64,000 bases of DNA from Gemmatimonadota bacterium (GTDB lineage: Bacteria > Gemmatimonadota > Gemmatimonadetes > Gemmatimonadales > Gemmatimonadaceae). The first letter of the stretch is position 1; each line of letters starts with the position of its first letter. Shown in pieces: positions 36,995 through 45,363 of the stretch. Both the position numbers and the translations under genes were made by a program. Under the pieces are notes generated by a model. It did no database searches and was not told where the DNA came from. It saw only the letters and a program-made list of their open reading frames with translations. The DNA is taken from the NCBI GenBank assembly GCA_021324635.1, contig JAJPIS010000107.1:1-64000 (forward strand), in the 5' to 3' direction.

Positions 36995-38275
36995 CTAGGC
37001 CGCGGCCGCGGTGGCCCGACCGGCTCGGATAGCCGCCCGGCGCCCGCAGCGGAGCGTCACCACCGTGATCTCCGGATTCGCGCCGATCCGAAACGGCAGC
37101 CCCCAGTACCCTGTGCCGGGATTGATGTAGAGGAGCGCATCGCCCTCGACGTGTGCGCCCATGGCCCGGGCCAGGAACGGGCTGGCTAGACTCCATCCCA
37201 ATCCGGGGAGCGCAAACTGCCCCCAGTGTGTGTGTCCGCTCAGCGTCAGCCCGACCCCTCGTTCCGCGAGCGCCGGCCAGAGAGATGGATTGTGTGCCAG
37301 CGCGACCGTCGCCGTCCCCGCGGGTACTCGCTCGAGCGTGCGGTCGAGGTCGGGCGCCACGCCCTCGCTGCTCCGTCGTCCCGCCGGATCACCCGTGCCG
37401 GCGATGGCGAGCCGGGAGCCGTCGCGCGTCAGGATCCGCGCGTCATTCACGAGCAGCGTCGCCTCCGGCAACGACGCCTGGAGGCGATGGGCGACGTCGG
37501 CCCACCCGGCGTACACGTCATGGTTCCCGGGGATCAGATACACACCGAGCGGTGCGTCGAGCCGACTGATCGCGGCCGCGAAGTGCGCCACGTCCTCGGC
37601 GCGATCATCCACGAGGTCGCCCGTGATCGCGATCACGTCCGGTCGAATCGCGGCGATGGTGTCGGTCACACGCCCCAGGAAGCGCCTGGACGTGTGCGGG
37701 CCGACATGGAGGTCGGAGATCTGCGCGATGCGAACGCCGTCCCAGGCGCTCGGCAGCTCCGGAAGCGTCGCGACGACCTGCCGCACCACGAGCCATCCCG
37801 AGCCGATATACCCGACGCTGAAGAGCAGGCCCATGGCAATGATCGTCGCCGCGGCGGTCAGTCGGCCGACGGGCAGCGCGGCCCCAAACGGGGCGCCGGC
37901 AACGACACCGACCAACCCCGCGCCTGCAACCAGAGGCAGGAGCAGTTGCGTGTACAGCACCGGGCGCACCACGAAGAGGCGAAAGGCCGCCGTCGGGTAG
38001 GCGCGCCAGCCACCGCGCACGACGAACACCACCAATGGCACCGTGCTCGCCACCGCCACCAGCAGCACCGCGGCCCAGGTCACGGTATTTCGCGGCGCCA
38101 CGACGGCGATCACTGTCCAACAGGCCAGGTAGTACAGGGCCGCGCGCACCGCGGTGCTCCATCCGCCAAGCCGTCGCCGGCGGCGTGGCGTCACGCCGGA
38201 TGTGGCGCCTGCCGGCTCCCGGGCCACGAGATCCTGCTGTGGCTCCGCCGTTCGCGAGGACGGGTTGGCGCGCAT
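36995..38275 (-). CDS. Membrane-anchored metallophosphoesterase (YkuE-like)
   Basis: The N-terminal 150 residues hold four or five membrane helices. The calcineurin-like phosphoesterase domain follows, with the complete metal set: AQISDLHVG, ITGDLVDD, IPGNHDVY, LAHNP and LSGHTHWGQ. The membrane-plus-MPE layout resembles YkuE/YaeI-like phosphodiesterases that act on lipids such as UDP-diacylglucosamine or on cyclic-nucleotide-like substrates. ATG 38275 is used, 12 bases after the HD gene's stop. Confidence 0.9.
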   Translation of the reverse strand: MRANPSSRTAEPQQDLVAREPAGATSGVTPRRRRRLGGWSTAVRAALYYLACWTVIAVVAPRNTVTWAAVLLVAVASTVPLVVFVVRGGWRAYPTAAFRLFVVRPVLYTQLLLPLVAGAGLVGVVAGAPFGAALPVGRLTAAATIIAMGLLFSVGYIGSGWLVVRQVVATLPELPSAWDGVRIAQISDLHVGPHTSRRFLGRVTDTIAAIRPDVIAITGDLVDDRAEDVAHFAAAISRLDAPLGVYLIPGNHDVYAGWADVAHRLQASLPEATLLVNDARILTRDGSRLAIAGTGDPAGRRSSEGVAPDLDRTLERVPAGTATVALAHNPSLWPALAERGVGLTLSGHTHWGQFALPGLGWSLASPFLARAMGAHVEGDALLYINPGTGYWGLPFRIGANPEITVVTLRCGRRAAIRAGRATAAAA

Positions 38276-38287
38276 CCTACCCGACGA

Positions 38288-38899
38288 TCAGCCGAGTCCC
38301 AGCGCCGGTGCGACCTCGCGCATCGCGTCGATCACGAACTGAATGTGGGCATCGAGGTCCACGCCGAGCTCGGCGGCGCCCGAGATGACATCGTCGCGGC
38401 TCACACCGCGGGCGAAGGCCTTGTCTTTCATCTTCTTCCGCACGGACCGGGCGTCGACCTCGCGCACCGCCTTGCTGGGTCGGACGAGCGCGGTCGCCGT
38501 GATGAGCCCGGTCAGCTCGTCGACCGCGAACAGCGCCTTGGCCATTTGCGTCTCGCGAGGGACGCCGGTGTACGTGGCGTGTCCGAGGATCGCCTGGAGG
38601 ACATCGGCAGGGTACCCTCGCTCGTGGAGGATTCGAACGCCTTCGGCCGGATGCTCGGCGGTCGCGGAGTGCGATGCGTTCGGGTAGCGCTCATAGTCGA
38701 AATCATGGAGCAAGCCGGCGAGACCCCAGCGCTCCGGGTCCTCGCCGAAGCGGATGGCGTACGCACGCATCGCCGCCTCGACCGCCAGCATGTGCTTCCT
38801 GAGGGAGTCGCTCTGCGTGTATTCGTGGACGAGCGCCAGGGCGTCGGCCCGGCTCGGGAGGCCGCTCGGCGGGCGCGCGGTCACGCTGCTGGATTCCAT
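38288..38899 (-). CDS. HD-domain phosphohydrolase
   Basis: This is a small HD-superfamily protein of 203 residues. The metal-binding pattern is HMLAVE, LLHDFDYERYP (the HD pair) and GHATYTG, and the segment FAVDELTGLITATALVRPSKAV is typical of a wide uncharacterised group of HD hydrolases. Substrate is unknown (nucleotides are common for this fold). It leads the HD-MPE-CHAD-M16-M16 run on the minus strand and is divergent from the HPr-kinase-like gene. Confidence 0.88.
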   Translation of the reverse strand: MESSSVTARPPSGLPSRADALALVHEYTQSDSLRKHMLAVEAAMRAYAIRFGEDPERWGLAGLLHDFDYERYPNASHSATAEHPAEGVRILHERGYPADVLQAILGHATYTGVPRETQMAKALFAVDELTGLITATALVRPSKAVREVDARSVRKKMKDKAFARGVSRDDVISGAAELGVDLDAHIQFVIDAMREVAPALGLG

Positions 38900-38919
38900 G
38901 GTCGAATCTTAATTCCATG

Positions 38920-38950
38920 TTGACTCCAGGGCCGTGCGTCGTCCTTATCT
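38920..38950 (+). promoter_or_regulatory. Candidate promoter of the HPr-kinase-related cassette
   Basis: TTGACT (38920-38925) and TTATCT (38945-38950) are 19 bases apart (18 if CTTATC is taken as the -10). Transcription would begin near 38956, which excludes ATG 38917 as start codon and favours ATG 38965. Confidence 0.35.
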
Positions 38951-38964
38951 CACACGCTCACGCC

Positions 38965-39816
38965 ATGACCGAGCCCACGTCGCGAGGAATGCCCGGGAGG
39001 GTGACACTCGACATTGCTCCCGCATCCGCGGTCGGGACGGGCGGCGCGGGGCTCATCCCGGAGTGGCAGTTCAACGGCGTGCTGGGCTCCCCGGCCGCCG
39101 GCGGCACACGTCTCACCCACATCGAGTGCGGAGCCGAGCTCTGGGTACGCGAGGACCGGCTCGTGGCTGGGCGCGGCTACCGCGCGGCGTCACCCCGATC
39201 GCGTCGGGAGCTGGCCCGAGTCGGCGCGATCCTCCGACTTCGCGCTCGCCGGCGCTATCACCTGCACGCGGCGGGGGCAGTGGATGCGGCCGGCCGTGCG
39301 TGGCTGCTCGCCGGACCCACCGGGAGCGGGAAGTCGACCCTGGCCTATGCGCTCGCTCGGGCCGGATGGCGGATCCTCGGCGACGACGGGGTCATCGTCG
39401 AGCTCCCGACTGGCGGCGGCGCCCTGGCCCACCCGTGGCGAGAGCCGCTGCGCGTGTGCGCCACGCTGGCGCCGGCGTTTGCGGAGCTGAGGGCCATCGC
39501 CTGGGACCGGGTGGCGATCCCCGGTGACGCGCGGCGACGCGCGGAAGTACCCGCACCCGCGGCCTCGGTCGCGCCGATCGCCGGCATCGTCTGGCTCACT
39601 CAGGGCCCGCACGATCGCCTCTCCCCGATGCGCGGGGCCGACGCGTTGATCGAGCTCGTCCGCGGGTCAGCGTGGGTGTTGATCACGGACGACGCAAGCC
39701 GCCAGCACCTCGAGGCACTGAGGCGTCTCGCCACCGACGTTCCGAGCTTTCGCCTGGTTCATTCGCCCGCGCAACTGCACGCGATCGCCAGCACGATCGC
39801 GTCCATCCGACTGTGA
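38965..39816 (+). CDS. HPr kinase-related protein (HPr-rel-A system kinase)
   Basis: This P-loop kinase has 283 residues and is related to HPr kinase/phosphorylase. The HLHAAGAV strand precedes the Walker A motif GPTGSGKS (117-124), and LGDDGVIV (140-146) matches the kinase's acidic metal site. The first 90 residues form a separate domain (PEWQFNGVLGSPAAGGTRL). No HPr or PTS gene is near. The downstream nucleotidyltransferase and PqqD-like genes identify the cassette as the in-silico 'HPr-rel-A' type. Related kinases in lasso-peptide clusters phosphorylate a peptide, so a peptide substrate is possible here but not shown. Confidence 0.85.
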   Translation: MTEPTSRGMPGRVTLDIAPASAVGTGGAGLIPEWQFNGVLGSPAAGGTRLTHIECGAELWVREDRLVAGRGYRAASPRSRRELARVGAILRLRARRRYHLHAAGAVDAAGRAWLLAGPTGSGKSTLAYALARAGWRILGDDGVIVELPTGGGALAHPWREPLRVCATLAPAFAELRAIAWDRVAIPGDARRRAEVPAPAASVAPIAGIVWLTQGPHDRLSPMRGADALIELVRGSAWVLITDDASRQHLEALRRLATDVPSFRLVHSPAQLHAIASTIASIRL

Positions 39817-41015
39817 GGGCCGGCGTCTCGTCTCGCCCCTCGAGCGGCGGCGGTGCCAGCTTCACTCGATGGGCGAGGGAGGTCGGTGCGGCATGGGCCG
39901 TGTACGACACGGTCGCGAGCATCGTAGCGGGGGGTCCGATCGACGATCGCACCGCTCACGCCGCGATGAACGCCGTCCCGGCGACCTGGAGTCACGTGTT
40001 GGCGCTCGAAGGATGCGCAGCGTGGCTGGACCGCGAGCGACGCCGGCGACCCGAGCTCGAGGCCGTGACCGCTCCGGCAGCCGCACTCCTCCGCGAGGCG
40101 GCCGTCCGATCGCTGCGCAATGGGGTGGCGGCCGCCCAACAGCTCGGGGAGATACTGGCGATCGCGGCGGAGCTCGGCGTCCGCGTGCTCGCACTGAAGG
40201 GAATCGCCCGCCTGATCGCGGGGGAGCCTGCGGGCCTGAGAACGATGGCGGACATTGACCTGCTGGTCGACGGTCCGGCCGCCTCGGGACTGCACGAGCG
40301 GCTCCAGCTCGGCTTGGGGTACGAGGCCGATCCACGCGGAACGCCGGCGCGCCATCTGCCCTCCCTGGCGCGCGCCGGAAGCCTCCCGGTCGAGATCCAC
40401 CTGCGTGTCGGCGACCGTGCGCGCCCCCACGGTCTCGAGATGTGGGACGATGCTCGGCGCGCGAACATCGGGGGGTACGAGATCCACGTTCCGAGTCCGA
40501 CCATGCGGCTACTGCATACCATCGAGCACGCGATCCTCGTCCACCGCGCGGCACGATACAAGCTGCGGGACCTGCTCGACGTGGCGACCGCCGCCCCCGG
40601 GTCGGACGTGAACGCGGTGGCGCGGTACATCGAGAGCCACCGCAGCCATGCAGATCGGCGCGCGATTCGTACGCTTCTCGCGGCGGCGTCCGACCTGCCC
40701 TCGACGGATGGGTGTCCGACGCCTGCCCTCGCCCGACCGGACGGCGCGGTGCAGCGGCGTGCCTGGCGGCGCGTGCGGCGCGTGGCTCGGACTCGGCTCC
40801 TCGCGCCGGCCCGAGCGGACGTCATTCCAGAGTCCGATCCGCGCGTGCTGGTGCTGAGCCAGATTGCGCAGGGGTCCCCCGTGGTCGTCGGCGGGCTCAT
40901 CGCCCGTGCCGTCACCGCACCCATCCGCGCCGCGCGCCTCGTGACCGGGTCCTGGCTCCCGGCCGAAGCGAGGACTCCCGCGCGACCACCTGCCGATGGT
41001 GGGCTCGGCGAGTGA
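39813..41015 (+). CDS. Nucleotidyltransferase family protein (NTP_transf_5-like)
   Basis: The protein has 400 residues. The central nucleotidyltransferase motif is ALKGIARLIAGEPAGLRTMADIDLLV, with metal-binding Asp147 and Asp149. A long helical C-terminal half includes LLHTIEHAILVHRAARYKLRDLLDV, a pattern shared with PF14907-type proteins found in peptide-modification clusters. It starts at GTG 39813, overlapping the kinase stop (GTGA), so the two are translated together. It would transfer a nucleotide to an unknown protein, peptide or small molecule. Confidence 0.87.
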   Translation: MRAGVSSRPSSGGGASFTRWAREVGAAWAVYDTVASIVAGGPIDDRTAHAAMNAVPATWSHVLALEGCAAWLDRERRRRPELEAVTAPAAALLREAAVRSLRNGVAAAQQLGEILAIAAELGVRVLALKGIARLIAGEPAGLRTMADIDLLVDGPAASGLHERLQLGLGYEADPRGTPARHLPSLARAGSLPVEIHLRVGDRARPHGLEMWDDARRANIGGYEIHVPSPTMRLLHTIEHAILVHRAARYKLRDLLDVATAAPGSDVNAVARYIESHRSHADRRAIRTLLAAASDLPSTDGCPTPALARPDGAVQRRAWRRVRRVARTRLLAPARADVIPESDPRVLVLSQIAQGSPVVVGGLIARAVTAPIRAARLVTGSWLPAEARTPARPPADGGLGE

Positions 41016-41317
41016 CGCGGGTGACTGTGCGGCCGGACGCACTTTTTGCCGGCGTCGCGGACGGTGGCGTGGTCGTGCACACGACGACGAAACGCTACTA
41101 CTCCTTGAACGAGACCGGTGCACGCATCTGGTCACTTCTGGAAAGCGGTGCCGAGCTCGACGCCGCCGCCGCCGCCGTCGCATCCGAGTACGGGATCACG
41201 GCGGCCGAGGCCGCGGAGGCGGTGGGTCGTCTCGTCTCGGATCTGCTGGAGGCCGGGCTGGTCCAGCTCGCGGAGGTCCGGGACGAGGTGCGGGATGACG
41301 GCCCCGCGGCGCCGTGA
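41012..41317 (+). CDS. PqqD-like peptide chaperone (HPr-rel-A system)
   Basis: This small protein has 101 residues with a PqqD/RRE fold: VRPDALFAGVADGGVVVHTTTKRYYSLNETGARIWSLLESGAELDAAAAAVASEYGI..., followed by a winged-helix-like end (AVGRLVSDLLEAGLVQL). PqqD-type proteins bind the leader of a precursor peptide and present it to modifying enzymes. It starts at GTG 41012, overlapping the upstream stop (GTGA). No precursor peptide is seen in the 93-base gap downstream, nor any radical SAM, asparagine synthetase or transglutaminase-like protease nearby. Confidence 0.87.
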   Translation: MTRVTVRPDALFAGVADGGVVVHTTTKRYYSLNETGARIWSLLESGAELDAAAAAVASEYGITAAEAAEAVGRLVSDLLEAGLVQLAEVRDEVRDDGPAAP

Positions 41318-41409
41318 GGACACGGTCCCGCGCCCACCGTCTTGGGTAACTCAGCGCCAGTCGCGATCCCGTCTGGCTGGCCACTCGTCATCGCGCCATA
41401 CTCTACCGG

Positions 41410-41907
41410 GTGAGTACAGAGTGCGATCGGATCGCTGACCAGTTGTACCGGGCCATCGAGGGGGACGCATGGCATGGCCACCCGGTGAGCTCGCTTCTGG
41501 CTGACGTGACCTCGGTGATGGCGGATGCCCGTCCGATCCCCGGCGCGCATACGATCTGGGAGCTGGTCCTGCACCTTACTGTCTGGGCGGACGTGGCACG
41601 ACGGCGGCTGGTGGGCGAGGTGCTCGAGCCGACGGACGCGGAGGATTGGCCGAGTCCGGCCGACGTGACGCCCGACGCATGGGCGGACGCGCGGGCGTCG
41701 CTGGAGCGAGCCCATGCCGACCTCCGGCGGGCGGCGCTTTCACTTGGCGACGGCCACCTCGAGGACCGCACGCCGGGAAAGCCGGACACCCTCTACGTGA
41801 TGCTCTGCGGGATCGTGCAGCACGCCGCCTACCACGGCGGTCAGATCGCCGTGCTCAAGCGCGCGCTGCCGATCCTCGCGAATCGGCCCGAGGTAGGTAG
41901 CCGGTAG
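41410..41907 (+). CDS. DinB-family protein
   Basis: This four-helix-bundle protein has 165 residues with the three-His metal pattern of DinB/YfiT proteins: one His near the start (HGHPVSSLL or AHTIWELVLHLTVWADV) and the pair in QHAAYHGGQIAVLKR. Members bind Ni or Zn and many act as thiol transferases (bacillithiol or mycothiol dependent). GTG 41410 is the start. It follows the HPr-rel-A trio with a 92-base gap, so it may not belong to it. Confidence 0.87.
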   Translation: MSTECDRIADQLYRAIEGDAWHGHPVSSLLADVTSVMADARPIPGAHTIWELVLHLTVWADVARRRLVGEVLEPTDAEDWPSPADVTPDAWADARASLERAHADLRRAALSLGDGHLEDRTPGKPDTLYVMLCGIVQHAAYHGGQIAVLKRALPILANRPEVGSR

Positions 41908-41933
41908 AAAAAATCCTTGCAAATTGCGAGGAT
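41907..41933 (-). terminator. Possible leftward terminator between DinB and sigma genes
   Basis: Read on the minus strand, ATCCTCGC-AATTT-GCAAGGAT forms a hairpin with one mismatch, followed directly by a run of six T. No minus-strand gene is known to end here; it may stop antisense transcription from the right. Confidence 0.35.
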
Positions 41934-42083
41934 CGCCTTGCATTCTCGTCTTTGTGGGCGTACCCTGAGCGGCGGTGCCAACCGGCGCGTGCCGGATTGG
42001 CTTGCGTCCCTTCTCCTCGGCGGGGATCGGGGTCGATGCCGTGCCGGCGACACCTCGGCCCGCCTCACCATAGTGGGTGCGGC

Positions 42084-43571
42084 ATGGAGCGTCGGCTCCT
42101 CCGTCACGACAGGCTCCGGGCCGACCGACCAGCGGCGCTGGGTTCGGTAGACGCATTGTCGCGCAGCGGATCCGGGCTCGCGCTCGTAACCGACGACCGT
42201 GATTGGATCGAGCGGATCCGCGGTGGCAATCCGCGCGCGCTCGAGCTGCTGTTCCGGACGCACTTGCGGCCGCTGACGGCCTTTGCGTACCGGTACGTCC
42301 AGTCGCGCGAGGCCTCGATCGCCGTCGTGCAGGAGGTGTTTGCCCGGCTGTGGCGTGGTCGGCACAGTTGGGCCTTCCACGGGAGCGTTCGCGGCAATCT
42401 CTTCGCGTCGGCGCATCGAGCCGCGCTCGAGTCGCTCCATCGCATGCGGAACGAGGCCCGATGGCACGCCGGGCTGCCGATGCCCGAGCGCACGGACGCA
42501 GCGAGTTCAGGCAGCGGCTCCGATGCCGGCGCACGGACCCGTCGCGACTGGGAGGCGGCCGTCGGCGCGGCGATCGCACGGCTCCCGGCGCGCGCGCGGA
42601 CCGCCGGCTACATGCGCTGGGGTGACCGGCTGACCCGGGCCGAGGTCGCGACGGTGCTCGGGCTCAACGTTCGCACCGTGCACACGCAGATCACGCCCGC
42701 CTCCCGCGCCATGCGGAAGCGGCTCGCACCTCTCACCGAGTCGCTCGACCTCCGCCCCGCGCATTCGACGCTGCGCGACGCCGGGGAGAACGCGGACGCC
42801 TTTCCGAGCATCGATCCGGACCGCCTGGAGTATTATCTCGCCGGTGAATGCCTCCCGGCCGAGGAGGCTGCGCTCCGTCGCGAGATCGTGATGGCCGGGG
42901 GAGACGCCATCGCGTTGGATATCATCTGTAGCGTCTGGACCGCCACGCGGCGCGACGTCGAGGAATGGGTCGACGAGGATCGGGCGTGGCGCGCGCTTGC
43001 CCGGCGAATGTCTCTGCCGCATGCGGTCGCCGACCCCGCTGTGGCGGGCCGGTCGACCCGGGGGATACCGCTGCCGCCGCTCCGCGAGGTCGGCGCGTCG
43101 CTCGCACGCTGGGCGCGCGGTGGTCGTGATGCAGCGGCGCGTGGCGCGCGGTCGGGCGCCGATCACGCGCGCGAATGGACGACTGTGCTCGCGCCGCGGA
43201 TCGCGCGTGCCGTCGTGGGCGCGCGCGCCACCGTCGGGCCCGCGGGCGCGTCGGTGGGGCGAGCCACGCGAGCGATGGCAAGCCGGGTCGCGTTGCGTCT
43301 TGGGCCGGCGCTCGAGGGGCGAACCAGAGCCCGCGTCGGCGCCCTCGCCCTCGCGGGACTCGTCGCGGTGGGTGGCGTCTGGGCATTCGCTGCGCATCGT
43401 GCGGTGCACCGCGCGGTCAGAGCGGTGGTTCGGGTCCCCGTGCCAGCGCCGCGGGGCGCGATCATGACTCGCGCGCGGCAGCCCACACGGGCGGTTGCGC
43501 CCAGCCCGAGCAAGCATCGTCGTCGGCGTCGCGGCCACGCTGTGCCCGCGCCGGCGCACCCGGGGCGCTAG
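42084..43571 (+). CDS. ECF sigma factor fused to an anti-sigma/FecR-like membrane tail
   Basis: One uninterrupted frame joins a sigma-70 ECF factor to a membrane protein. Region 2 (DWIERIRGGNPRALELLFRTHLRPLTAFAYRYV...VVQEVFARLW) lies at about residues 35-95, and region 4 (LPARARTAGYMRWGDRLTRAEVATVLGLNVRTVHTQI) at about 170-210. A FecR-like N-terminal segment (DRLEYYLAGECLPAEEAALRREI, then SVWTATRRDVEEWVDEDRAWRALARRMSLP) follows. An Arg/Ala-rich linker, one membrane helix (VGALALAGLVAVGGVWAFAA) and a 55-residue basic, Pro-rich tail complete it. It would be a sigma factor permanently anchored by its own regulator. ATG 42084 is used; TTG 42157 is an alternative. Confidence 0.8.
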   Translation: MERRLLRHDRLRADRPAALGSVDALSRSGSGLALVTDDRDWIERIRGGNPRALELLFRTHLRPLTAFAYRYVQSREASIAVVQEVFARLWRGRHSWAFHGSVRGNLFASAHRAALESLHRMRNEARWHAGLPMPERTDAASSGSGSDAGARTRRDWEAAVGAAIARLPARARTAGYMRWGDRLTRAEVATVLGLNVRTVHTQITPASRAMRKRLAPLTESLDLRPAHSTLRDAGENADAFPSIDPDRLEYYLAGECLPAEEAALRREIVMAGGDAIALDIICSVWTATRRDVEEWVDEDRAWRALARRMSLPHAVADPAVAGRSTRGIPLPPLREVGASLARWARGGRDAAARGARSGADHAREWTTVLAPRIARAVVGARATVGPAGASVGRATRAMASRVALRLGPALEGRTRARVGALALAGLVAVGGVWAFAAHRAVHRAVRAVVRVPVPAPRGAIMTRARQPTRAVAPSPSKHRRRRRGHAVPAPAHPGR

Positions 43572-44410
43572 GTCGGCGGCGGGCTGGCGCCGGCTGTGAC
43601 GTGCAGCCGGTGGCGGAGCCAATGCGCCGTGATGCGGCTGGCGGCCGTGCCGACGATCGCCCCGCCGATGACATCACTGGCCCAATGCTGGTCTCGATAG
43701 ATGCGCTGCCACCCGGTCAGCACGACAGCTCCCGCGCTCAGTACGGTCGCCCACGGGCGATGCACTTCCTCGGCGAGCGCCGCGGCGATCGCTGTGATGT
43801 GCGTGACGTGTCCCGACGGAAACGAATGCCACTCGTCGGCGAGTGAGAGCGGCCGCATGCGCCAGGGATCGCCACTGTAGTGGGGTCGCTGGCGACCGAC
43901 CGCACCTTTGACCGCCGCCTCCGTGACATCACCGACGATGTAGCTCAGCGTGATGTGCCGGGTGGCGTCCTCCCAGTCTGCGTTCCGGCTGATCTGAGCC
44001 GCGATGAGCGCCGAGGTCACCGTCGGCACCGTGTACTTGGCCGTGCCGAACACATCGCCGATCGGGGCGATGCGGTCGAGGAACGGCGTCCGCTCCCCTC
44101 GGATCACGGGCCGCGCCGTACGATCGAGCAGGACGCCCGACACCAGCGCTCCCCCCGCGGCCAGCCAGTAGCTGCGGTCCGACGGGCCGAGGTGGACGGG
44201 ATACCGGTACGCATGTAAGGGGCGGGGCGAGGTGCCATCCTGGGACGGCGCGCTCCACGCGGGCGCAGCCCTCCGGGCCGCATCCGTGGACGGCCCCTGC
44301 GCCCCTGCGCCCCCGGCTCCCGAACACACCGCCCACAGCGTCGCGGCAACGCCGACCGACAGCGCCGGGCGGTGTGCGGATGCGAGACCCCATCGCTTGC
44401 CGCTGGATGT
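43568..44410 (-). CDS. PAP2 family phosphatase (start uncertain)
   Basis: This membrane-associated PAP2 acid phosphatase carries all three signature motifs: KGAVGRQRP, FPSGHVTHI and RIYRDQHWASDVIGG. A hydrophobic export segment precedes them (ALSVGVAATLWAVCSGAGGAGAQ). Such enzymes remove phosphate from undecaprenyl diphosphate or phosphatidic acid. No ATG, GTG or TTG lies in frame just before the signal segment, so the true start is not resolved; 44410 marks where the recognisable signal region begins. The stop overlaps the sigma fusion's 3' end by four bases. Confidence 0.75.
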   Translation of the reverse strand, partial: TSSGKRWGLASAHRPALSVGVAATLWAVCSGAGGAGAQGPSTDAARRAAPAWSAPSQDGTSPRPLHAYRYPVHLGPSDRSYWLAAGGALVSGVLLDRTARPVIRGERTPFLDRIAPIGDVFGTAKYTVPTVTSALIAAQISRNADWEDATRHITLSYIVGDVTEAAVKGAVGRQRPHYSGDPWRMRPLSLADEWHSFPSGHVTHITAIAAALAEEVHRPWATVLSAGAVVLTGWQRIYRDQHWASDVIGGAIVGTAASRITAHWLRHRLHVTAGASPPPT

Positions 44411-44624
44411 GTCATCGATTTGTGAAACGGGGGCCCCGAGGGCCGCCCTCCTGGCCCGCGCCCGGCCCCGGATCGGCCCCGGGGCGGTTCGAGCGCAAGA
44501 AACCCCGAGCGGGATCGCCCCGTACTGTGTACATTCGAGGCTCCCGGGGAGGACGTGGCATGGCACCCAGGGCCCGGGGGCGGGTGAGCGGGTGGCGGCG
44601 GGTGGCCGCACGGAGGAGGTGTCG

Positions 44625-45290
44625 GTGATCTGGCGACGCGGTGAGCGCATCAGGGTCGGGCGACCATCCCGCAGACTGCTCGGACGAACGGCGGGTCTCG
44701 TCCTCGCAGCGTCGGTCCTGTTTGCCGGCGTCGCGCGCGCACGTGGCGTTGGACCGGAGGGGGACGAGGACGCGAGCGGTCCACGCGCTGGGGCATGGAC
44801 GGCCACGGCGGCGGCGAGTGCCAGCTCGGGCGCAGCCCTGACGGCTCGGGTGCGCGACCCGGCTCCGGAGCCATATCTCGGACCCGACGATGTGGTCGAG
44901 ATCATGCTTCGCGCGCTCCAGCACAACGACGACCCGGTGGTCGACCACGGCATCGCGGTGACGTTCGCCTTCACGTCACCGGAGAACCACGATGTGACCG
45001 GTCCGCTGCGCCGGTTCCGCACGATCGTGAAGAGCTCTGCGTACCGCCCGATGATCGACCATGCGCGTGCCGATCGTGGCCCGGTGCTGCTCGTGGCCGA
45101 GCATGCGAGGCAGCGCGTCGCCATCACGGGGGCTCACGGCGAGCACGCCGTCTACGTCTTTCTGCTGTCCCGCCAGGAGTCCGGCGCATACAAGGGGTGC
45201 TGGATGGCCGACGGTGTGCTCCGGGAGACTGATCCGCTGCTCGAGCGGCGCGATCCCGCCCTGACCCGGGCCGTTGTGGAGCAGGATTGA
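44625..45290 (+). CDS. DUF4864 family exported protein
   Basis: The protein has 221 residues with a signal peptide (RRLLGRTAGLVLAASVLFAGVARA). The C-terminal 130 residues match DUF4864: PDDVVEIMLRALQHNDDPVVDHGIAVTFAFTSPENHDVTGPLRRFRTIVKSSAYRPMIDHARA, then a beta-sheet part ending YKGCWMADGVLRETDP. Function is unknown; the fold is NTF2-like. GTG 44625 is chosen because GGAGGAG lies six bases upstream; GTG 44619 is also in frame. It is divergent from PAP2. Confidence 0.83.
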   Translation: MIWRRGERIRVGRPSRRLLGRTAGLVLAASVLFAGVARARGVGPEGDEDASGPRAGAWTATAAASASSGAALTARVRDPAPEPYLGPDDVVEIMLRALQHNDDPVVDHGIAVTFAFTSPENHDVTGPLRRFRTIVKSSAYRPMIDHARADRGPVLLVAEHARQRVAITGAHGEHAVYVFLLSRQESGAYKGCWMADGVLRETDPLLERRDPALTRAVVEQD

Positions 45291-45298
45291 CGCGGTAC

Positions 45299-45318
45299 GG
45301 GCGGCATTCATGCCGCCC
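45299..45318 (+). terminator. Palindromic hairpin after the DUF4864 gene
   Basis: GGGCGGCAT-TC-ATGCCGCCC is a perfect nine-base inverted repeat beginning eight bases after the DUF4864 stop codon. It may end that transcript. An imperfect copy of its right half recurs near 45511, at the other end of the repeat island. Confidence 0.45.
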
Positions 45319-45363
45319 GCTGCGCGCATCCTGCGCGGATGTCTCGCCCGGCATTTCGCGCAA

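Noticed and set aside
38965-41317. Lasso-peptide biosynthetic cluster
   Set aside because: Kinase, nucleotidyltransferase and PqqD-like genes occur there too, but the asparagine-synthetase-like cyclase, the leader peptidase and a precursor are all missing, and the gaps hold no convincing small ORF.
44412-44948. Minus-strand 178-codon frame upstream of PAP2
   Set aside because: It lies opposite the DUF4864 gene, is rich in Arg/Pro/Gly and shows no signal or domain.
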